Source: Acidobacteria bacterium Mor1
GTDB taxonomy: Bacteria; Acidobacteriota; Polarisedimenticolia; Polarisedimenticolales; Polarisedimenticolaceae
Direction: 5' to 3'
DNA length: 64,000 nucleotides
NCBI GenBank assembly: GCA_001664505.1
Contig: CP011806.1
Location: 564,841-628,840 of the forward strand
Every line of letters begins with the position of its first letter. Position 1 is the first letter of the stretch. Of this stretch, positions 58,828 to 64,000 are shown piece after piece. A model generated the notes under the pieces. It did not search any database. It was not told the origin of the DNA and saw only the letters and a list, made by a program, of their open reading frames with translations. The translations under genes and the position numbers were made by a program.

Positions 58828-61100
58828 TGATCATCCTCAACGAGACGGCCTTTACGCTCGCGCCCCTCGCCGGTCAGGTGAACTATCCGGGGCGCTCGAT
58901 GACGGTCATCGTCAAGGGCACGTTTCGCCTGCTCGACGGCCGGGTCGCGGAGCCGCTGGAAGAGCAGGAATACACCAGCGGCGATCAGCCCTACCCCGGT
59001 GACGAGGAACAAGAAGGGCCGTCTCGCTACGAGTCGGATCTGTGCCCGTTCAAGCCGCGTACGGATCTGCTGCTGGTGGGTAGTTGCTATCCGCCTCGGG
59101 CGCCGGTTGCGGAGTGCAAGGTCGGCTTCCATGTCGGACGCCACGGCGGCGAGTTGCGGGTCATCGGCGATCGCCGGTTCGAGAAGGGGCTGCTGCGGGT
59201 TTCGGTGACCGATCCGCTGCCCTTCGAGCGGATGGAGCTTCGAGCCGAGAAGGCGTTCGGCGGGCCCGGATTCCCGGCCAACCCTCACGGCAAGGGGGTC
59301 GAGGTCCTCGAGCAGGACGGCCGCAAGGTTCAGCCCCTGCCGAATATCGAAAGTCCGAAGGATCCGGTCACGTCGCCGAAGAGCCGGCCGCAGCCTGCGA
59401 TGTTCGCGCCTTTCGGCCGCATGTGGGAGCGCCGGATGCAGCAAGCCGGCACCTACGACGAACGCTGGCAGAAGGAACGGTGGCCCTGGTTCCCCAAAGA
59501 CTTCGACTGGGCTCATTTCAACTCGGCTGCACCGGAGATGCAGGTCGACGGTTACCTGCACGGTGACGAGCCGGTGCGCCTTACGAACCTTCACCCGGAT
59601 TTCCCCGAGTTCGAAAGCTCGCTGCCGGGCATCCGGGTCAGGGCCTTCAGCAATCGGCTCGTCGATCGCGAGGCGCGCTTCGCCGAGTTGGAGATGAACC
59701 TCGACACCGTCTGGGTCGATGCTGACGAACACACCCTGGTTCTCGTCTGGCGTGGAGTCCAGGAGGTCGAATCGGAAGAGCTCGACGACGTGGAGCATCT
59801 CTACGTCGTGGCCGAGGAACTGGCCAACGATCCTGCCGACACCGCCGACTGGCGTCATCGCTTCGACCGCCGTCTGGCCTCCCTGGCCGCTCCCGAGGAG
59901 GACGATGTCGTCGACGACCTGGGCGAAGCGCCCCAGGAGGGCGAGGTTTCCGCCGCAGAGGATGACGCGGAGGATTCCGATGCGGGGTTCGACGCCGAGT
60001 CCGCCAACATCGACGCGGAACTCGCCGCCGCCGGTGTCGATGCCGAAGAAGCGGTGCGCCGCCTATCGGCTCAGGCCCCGGTAGATGAAGAGGACGAGGA
60101 CGCGCCGGCACCTGAGCCTCTGGCGGAGCCGTGGACCCGGGAGCGGGTCGCGGCGAGCCGGGAGGCCGGCGAGGATCTGAGCGACGCGCCGTTGGGCGGC
60201 CTCGATCTTTCCGCCCTGGATCTTCAGGGTCTCGACCTTTCCGGGGCGGATCTGTCGGGAGCGAATCTCCGGGGTGCGAACCTTTCGGAGGCGATTCTCA
60301 GCGAGGTGCGGCTCGACGGTGCGGACCTCAGCGGCGCAAAGCTCAGCGGGGCGAACCTGGCGGGTGCTACCGCCGACTCACTCAAACTCTGCGAAGCGGA
60401 GTTGCTCGAGGCCGACCTGGCCGGGGTGGTGTTGCGTAACCTCGACGCGAGCCGAGCGTCGTTGGCCGGCGCCAACTTCGAAGATGCCGAGCTTCCGGCG
60501 GCGGTGTTCGACGGCTGCGACGGGAGCGGGGCGGTGTTCTCGGGCTGCCGGCTCCAGGACGCGTCCTTTCGTGGCGGCAACTTGACCGCGGCGATCTTCG
60601 CCGGGGCCTCCCTGGAGCGGGTTCGCTTCTCGGACGTTCGGATGGAGACGGCGGTTCTCGAGGGCGCCCTGGCGACGGGCGCGGATTTCAGTAACGCCGA
60701 TCTGAAGGGGCTGCGCGCCTCGGAGCAGGGACGCTTCAACGAAGCGGTCTTCGCCGGAGCCCGGGGGGACGATTCGATCTGGGCGGAGTCGGACCTGTCG
60801 GGGAGCGACCTGGCCGGCGTCGACTTTCCCGGCGCCGATTTCACCGGAGCGGTGCTCGCCGGCGCCGATCTGCATGCCGCCGACCTGCGAGAGGCCAGGC
60901 TGCTGAAGGCCGACCTGAGGGGGGCAGTGCTGCGCGAAGTCGATCTGTTCCGGGGCAATCTCGAACGGGCCGACGCATCCGAGGCGGATCTGCGCGGCTC
61001 GAACCTCTACGAGGTCAACCTGCTGGGCACGGTGCTGGACGACGCTCGTCTGGATGGCGCCGATCTGGGCAAGACCCTGTTGGCCGGGGAGGACTCGTGA
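58827..61100 (+). CDS. DUF2169 and pentapeptide-repeat protein of the T6SS cargo block
   Basis: This is a 757-residue cytoplasmic protein. DUF2169 covers about 20-300 (VNYPGRSMTVIVKGTFRL, KAFGGPGFPANPHGKG, PWFPKDFDWAHFNSAAPEMQ). An acidic linker of about 110 residues, dense in Asp/Glu, follows. The remaining about 300 residues are pentapeptide repeats of the A(D/N)LSG type (LDLSALDLQGLDLSGADLSG), which fold as a right-handed square beta-helix. DUF2169 proteins occur next to vgrG and PAAR genes in many T6SS loci and are thought to help load cargo. The start overlaps the vgrG stop by one base. The stop overlaps the next gene (GTGA). Confidence 0.88.
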   Translation: MIILNETAFTLAPLAGQVNYPGRSMTVIVKGTFRLLDGRVAEPLEEQEYTSGDQPYPGDEEQEGPSRYESDLCPFKPRTDLLLVGSCYPPRAPVAECKVGFHVGRHGGELRVIGDRRFEKGLLRVSVTDPLPFERMELRAEKAFGGPGFPANPHGKGVEVLEQDGRKVQPLPNIESPKDPVTSPKSRPQPAMFAPFGRMWERRMQQAGTYDERWQKERWPWFPKDFDWAHFNSAAPEMQVDGYLHGDEPVRLTNLHPDFPEFESSLPGIRVRAFSNRLVDREARFAELEMNLDTVWVDADEHTLVLVWRGVQEVESEELDDVEHLYVVAEELANDPADTADWRHRFDRRLASLAAPEEDDVVDDLGEAPQEGEVSAAEDDAEDSDAGFDAESANIDAELAAAGVDAEEAVRRLSAQAPVDEEDEDAPAPEPLAEPWTRERVAASREAGEDLSDAPLGGLDLSALDLQGLDLSGADLSGANLRGANLSEAILSEVRLDGADLSGAKLSGANLAGATADSLKLCEAELLEADLAGVVLRNLDASRASLAGANFEDAELPAAVFDGCDGSGAVFSGCRLQDASFRGGNLTAAIFAGASLERVRFSDVRMETAVLEGALATGADFSNADLKGLRASEQGRFNEAVFAGARGDDSIWAESDLSGSDLAGVDFPGADFTGAVLAGADLHAADLREARLLKADLRGAVLREVDLFRGNLERADASEADLRGSNLYEVNLLGTVLDDARLDGADLGKTLLAGEDS

Positions 61101-63109
61101 GCGACGAAGCGGCCTGGAAGGGCGGTGTGCTCACGGCCGAGGAGGTGCGGCGCCGCGCCTCCCAAGGCCTGCCCATGGTGGGTTCGCAGTTGCGTGACCT
61201 GGATCTCAGCGGCGCGGACCTCGCCGGGGTCGACCTGACCCAGGCCACCCTGAACAACGTGGTGCTCGACGGCGCCCGGCTCCGCGGCGCCAACCTGTCG
61301 ATGACCTCGATGCGCAACGTGAGCCTGCGTAACGCCGACTGTAGCGACGCGAAGCTCCAGTCCGCTGAATGGGTCAATTGCGACGCTAGCGGGGCACGCT
61401 TCGTCGGCGCGGACCTGAACGCGATCGATATCCAATCGGAGTCGCGGTTGAAACGGCCTATCGGGGAAGTCGACCTCGACGATCCCGACCTCGATCTCGG
61501 CTCTCTGCTGGAGCCGGACGACGTCGCGCTGGGTTCCTGTTTGCTGAGCGGCGCCGACTTCAGCGGGGCGAACCTGTCTCTGGCCTCCTGGAACGGGGTC
61601 GACGCTTCCGGAGTGAAGCTCGACGAGGCCCGCCTCGCTCATGCGGCCTTCGAGGGGAGTGTCCTGCGCGAGGCCTCGCTCTCCCGGGCAAACCTGGGAG
61701 GAACCCGATTCGATCATGTGGACCTGTCGGGAGCCGACTGCCGCGACGCCGACCTCAGCGCCGTACGCTGGGAGGAGGTGGAGCTGCGGGGCGGAGTGCT
61801 CGAAGGTGCCGACTGGCGCCAGGCCCGCCTTTCCCGGGTGGGGCTCGAGGTCGAGGGCGCGCTTCCTGCGTCATGGGCCGCCTGCCGGCTGGAGGCCTGC
61901 CGTTTGCCGGGGTGGGATGGAGCTGCGCTGCGTCCCGAAACCGCCGGGGAGGATCATCGCGGCCTGTCTCTGAGCGGCACGGCGATGTGCGGCTTCGATC
62001 TTTCCGGGTCCCGGCTGGACGGGGTGCTGATCGAGGGCGCGGATCTGCGGGCCTGTTCGTTCGAGGGGGCGGCACTGGATGACGCGACCTTTGACGGAGT
62101 GGTGCTCGAGAGTTGCAACTTCAGCGGTTGTGATCTGTCCGGGGCGAGTTTCCCCGGTTGCGACCTGACCGGTGCCCGCTTCGAGGGGGCGACGCTCTCG
62201 GGAGTCGAACTGCCCGAAGCGAAGCTGCCGCGGGTGCGCTTCGACGGCCTGGAACTCGAGGATGTCGATCTGACCTCTGCGGAACTCGACGGAGCCTCCT
62301 TCGTCGGCAGTGTGCTGCGGGACGTCGACTTTTCCGAGGGCGGTCTCGAGCAGGCGGATTTCCGGGACGCGAGCCTGTCCTCGGTGCGGCTTCACGGAGT
62401 GCGTCTCGGAAGAGCCCGCTTCGACGGGGCGCGTCTGGAAGAATGCGATGTCTCCGGGGCGTCCCTCGAAGGCAGCGGATGGGCCAAGGCCGAGGCCGAC
62501 GGATGCCTGCTTGCGGGTGCGAACTTCCAGGGCGGACGGCTGGAGCAGGCCCGGTTCCTGCGCTGCGATCTCAGCGGGGCCAACCTCCGGGGTTTGGATC
62601 TGTCGGGTTGCGTGCTCTCGGATTCGGACTTCAGCGGCGCGGAGTTGCAAGGGGGGAACCTCGAGGGGGTCAAGGCGGACGAGACCTGTTTCGACGGGGC
62701 CAACCTCGACGGCGCGGCGTTGGCCGGCGCGTCCCTGCGCACGGCGGATTTCAGCCGGGCAAACTTGCGCGAGGCGAGTCTCGACGAGGCGGATTTGCGC
62801 AGCGCCCGGTTCGAGGAGGCCGACCTGACCCGGGCCAGTCTGCGGCGTTGCCGGCTCGATCGAGCGGAACTGAACGGCGCGGTCTCGTCGGGAGCGACCT
62901 TCTCCGGCGCATCGATGCGCTACGCCGACCTGTCTCATCTCGAGGCGCGCAAGGCAGATTTTTCCGATGCGGTGCTGCTTCAGGCGGTCCTGCATCGCAT
63001 GAACGACGAGGGGGCGAACTGGTCCGGCGCCGAGCGCCAGGACTGCGACGAGACCGACCCCGAACTGTCCAAGGCAGAGGACTGGCGCCCGCCCGAACCG
63101 GCGCGCTGA
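61097..63109 (+). CDS. Large pentapeptide-repeat protein
   Basis: This 670-residue protein is built almost wholly of pentapeptide repeats (residues about 30-650), with the A(D/N)LSG-type pattern (LDLSGADLAGVDL, ADFSGANLSLASWN). The few interruptions are short. A square beta-helix rod this long would be about a spike-like stick. It starts with GTG overlapping the DUF2169 stop. No hydrophobic signal is seen, so it is probably cytoplasmic or delivered by the T6SS. Its role as adaptor or cargo is inference from the neighbourhood. Confidence 0.8.
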   Translation: MSDEAAWKGGVLTAEEVRRRASQGLPMVGSQLRDLDLSGADLAGVDLTQATLNNVVLDGARLRGANLSMTSMRNVSLRNADCSDAKLQSAEWVNCDASGARFVGADLNAIDIQSESRLKRPIGEVDLDDPDLDLGSLLEPDDVALGSCLLSGADFSGANLSLASWNGVDASGVKLDEARLAHAAFEGSVLREASLSRANLGGTRFDHVDLSGADCRDADLSAVRWEEVELRGGVLEGADWRQARLSRVGLEVEGALPASWAACRLEACRLPGWDGAALRPETAGEDHRGLSLSGTAMCGFDLSGSRLDGVLIEGADLRACSFEGAALDDATFDGVVLESCNFSGCDLSGASFPGCDLTGARFEGATLSGVELPEAKLPRVRFDGLELEDVDLTSAELDGASFVGSVLRDVDFSEGGLEQADFRDASLSSVRLHGVRLGRARFDGARLEECDVSGASLEGSGWAKAEADGCLLAGANFQGGRLEQARFLRCDLSGANLRGLDLSGCVLSDSDFSGAELQGGNLEGVKADETCFDGANLDGAALAGASLRTADFSRANLREASLDEADLRSARFEEADLTRASLRRCRLDRAELNGAVSSGATFSGASMRYADLSHLEARKADFSDAVLLQAVLHRMNDEGANWSGAERQDCDETDPELSKAEDWRPPEPAR

Positions 63110-63135
63110 GCGGATCGATTTCCGAGGAGGTGGCG

Positions 63136-63852
63136 ATGAGCCCCATGATGGACAACCTGGTGATGCTTCCCGAGCCCGAACAGGGCAACCCCCAGGACCT
63201 GCTGGCCCGGGGACAGGTCCGCGGCGACGGCGAGCGCTGCTTGCCGCTGCAGGGTGGCGCGGAGGCGCGGATTAACGCCGACGACGTCCTCGAGGTCGTC
63301 GCTCCCGACGGCAGCCTCGTGTTCGAGTACGATCCGAGTTCCGGGCGGCAGCGGGTCTTCGCGCCCCAGGGGCGGCTGGAGATCGCCGCTCCGCAGACCC
63401 TCACCCTGAGGGCCTCGGAACGGATAGAGCTCGACGCGCGGGAACTGGAGCTGCGAGGCAGGGAAAATCTCTCGCTCAAGGGCGGGTCGGCCCGCTCGTC
63501 GGCCCGCTCGTCGGTAAGGCTCGGCCCGGACTCGCTGGATCTGGCCGCGGACCGGATGGAACTCGCGACCCAGGAGGCCGATTGGACCCTGGGGGACGCA
63601 TCTCTGCAGGGCAACCGGGCGGAGGTTTCCTTCAAGCGCGCTTCGATGGCCGTCGGCCGCCTGGAGGCGGTGACGCGAACGTTGGTGCAGCGCGCCCGCA
63701 ACGTCTACCGCACCGTGGAGAAGCTGTCCCAGCTACGGGCGGGGAGAGTCCGCACGGTCGTGGAAGGAAGCCACGTCTGCCGCGCGAACAAGGCGTCGAT
63801 CCACGCCGAGCAGGACGTACGGGTCCAGGCCGAAAAGATCCATCTGGGCTGA
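63136..63852 (+). CDS. DUF3540 protein of the T6SS cargo block
   Basis: This 238-residue protein fits DUF3540: an N-terminal segment with GQVRGDGERCLPLQ, then DDVLEVVAPDGSLVFEYDP, and a repetitive amphipathic beta region (LRASERIELDARELELRGRENLSLKGG). The C-terminal half has coiled positively charged helices. DUF3540 genes sit between pentapeptide and DUF4150 genes in T6SS loci and their function is not known. GAGGAGG lies 5 bases upstream of the ATG. Confidence 0.85.
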   Translation: MSPMMDNLVMLPEPEQGNPQDLLARGQVRGDGERCLPLQGGAEARINADDVLEVVAPDGSLVFEYDPSSGRQRVFAPQGRLEIAAPQTLTLRASERIELDARELELRGRENLSLKGGSARSSARSSVRLGPDSLDLAADRMELATQEADWTLGDASLQGNRAEVSFKRASMAVGRLEAVTRTLVQRARNVYRTVEKLSQLRAGRVRTVVEGSHVCRANKASIHAEQDVRVQAEKIHLG

Positions 63853-63865
63853 GGGAGGAATTACG

Positions 63866-64000
63866 ATGCCGAAGGAAGGCAAGGTACCCCAGGTTACAGC
63901 CACCGTGATCCCGCTGGCGGTGATGCCGGCCTCGACCAAGGGAGGCGGCACCTGTTTCGCGTTCCCGGACACCTGCCTCACGCCGGCGCCTCCGGCGCCG
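63866..64000 (+). CDS. DUF4150 PAAR-like spike-tip protein, truncated by window end
   Basis: Only 45 codons are visible, starting with MPKEGK after GGAGG. The segment MPASTKGGGTCFAFPDTCLTP is the signature of DUF4150, a PAAR-like domain that caps the VgrG spike and often carries a toxin domain at its C terminus. The Pro-rich start of the next segment continues off the window. It could therefore reveal an effector. Confidence 0.85.
   Translation, partial: MPKEGKVPQVTATVIPLAVMPASTKGGGTCFAFPDTCLTPAPPAP

Noticed and set aside
60224-62995. Long minus-strand frames opposite the pentapeptide genes
   Set aside because: They mirror the repeats of the true genes and have no own ribosome sites or domains.

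Overview
The window is GC-rich, densely packed DNA from a Gram-negative bacterium. Lipoproteins with lipoboxes, a Pal/OmpA-type protein and a type VI secretion system (T6SS) indicate an outer membrane. CRTAC1/ASPIC-UnbV proteins, paired M16 peptidases, DUF4097 and DUF4382 proteins and the codon bias would fit an Acidobacteriota- or Myxococcota-like lineage, but no rRNA or other decisive marker is present, so this placement is an inference. No tRNA, rRNA, CRISPR array, insertion sequence or integrase was recognised.

Bases 1-20200 are mixed housekeeping and envelope genes: the tail of a DUF4382 protein, a short-chain dehydrogenase with an altered active site, a NeuC-type UDP-GlcNAc 2-epimerase, a DUF4097 protein, a phosphoesterase, a CRTAC1 plus TPR-lipoprotein pair, a cystathionine beta-synthase-like enzyme, a primary-type sigma factor, a TSUP permease, an active/inactive M16 peptidase pair, a MATE exporter, a secreted protein with a Lys-Pro-Glu-Pro tract, a hybrid histidine kinase with degenerate catalytic and Hpt domains, and a Cys-containing small protein overlapping a secreted HExxH protein.

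Bases 20200-30740 hold cobalamin-dependent methionine synthase (metH), a 46-residue double-CxxC protein that is easy to miss, glycogen synthase, three paralogous ATP-grasp ligases and an arginine deiminase. Two of the ligases form a tight operon with the deiminase, which looks like an uncharacterised amide-ligating pathway. Bases 30740-41620 hold an OPT transporter with a small membrane partner, a large secreted subtilase with a good promoter, a MiaE-like tRNA hydroxylase, a small exported protein, an ABC-2 exporter pair, a Pal-like lipoprotein and a Ser/Asp-rich envelope protein behind a near-consensus sigma-70 promoter.

From 42029 to the right edge the DNA is a T6SS locus: tssA, tssB, tssC, hcp, tagJ, tssE, tssF, tssG, tssH (clpV), an M35-like metallopeptidase (candidate effector), a TPR-methyltransferase, a divergently transcribed protein resembling a TssB-TssC sheath fusion, vgrG with a long C-terminal extension, a DUF2169-pentapeptide protein, a 670-residue pentapeptide protein, a DUF3540 protein and the start of a DUF4150 (PAAR-like) protein. 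The membrane-complex genes tssJ, tssK, tssL and tssM are not in the window. The tube, sheath, baseplate and ATPase genes would build and recycle the injection machine. The vgrG-to-DUF4150 block looks like a spike and cargo-loading module. The most novel-looking elements are the fused sheath-like protein, the small M35 peptidase and the three-ligase plus deiminase cluster.
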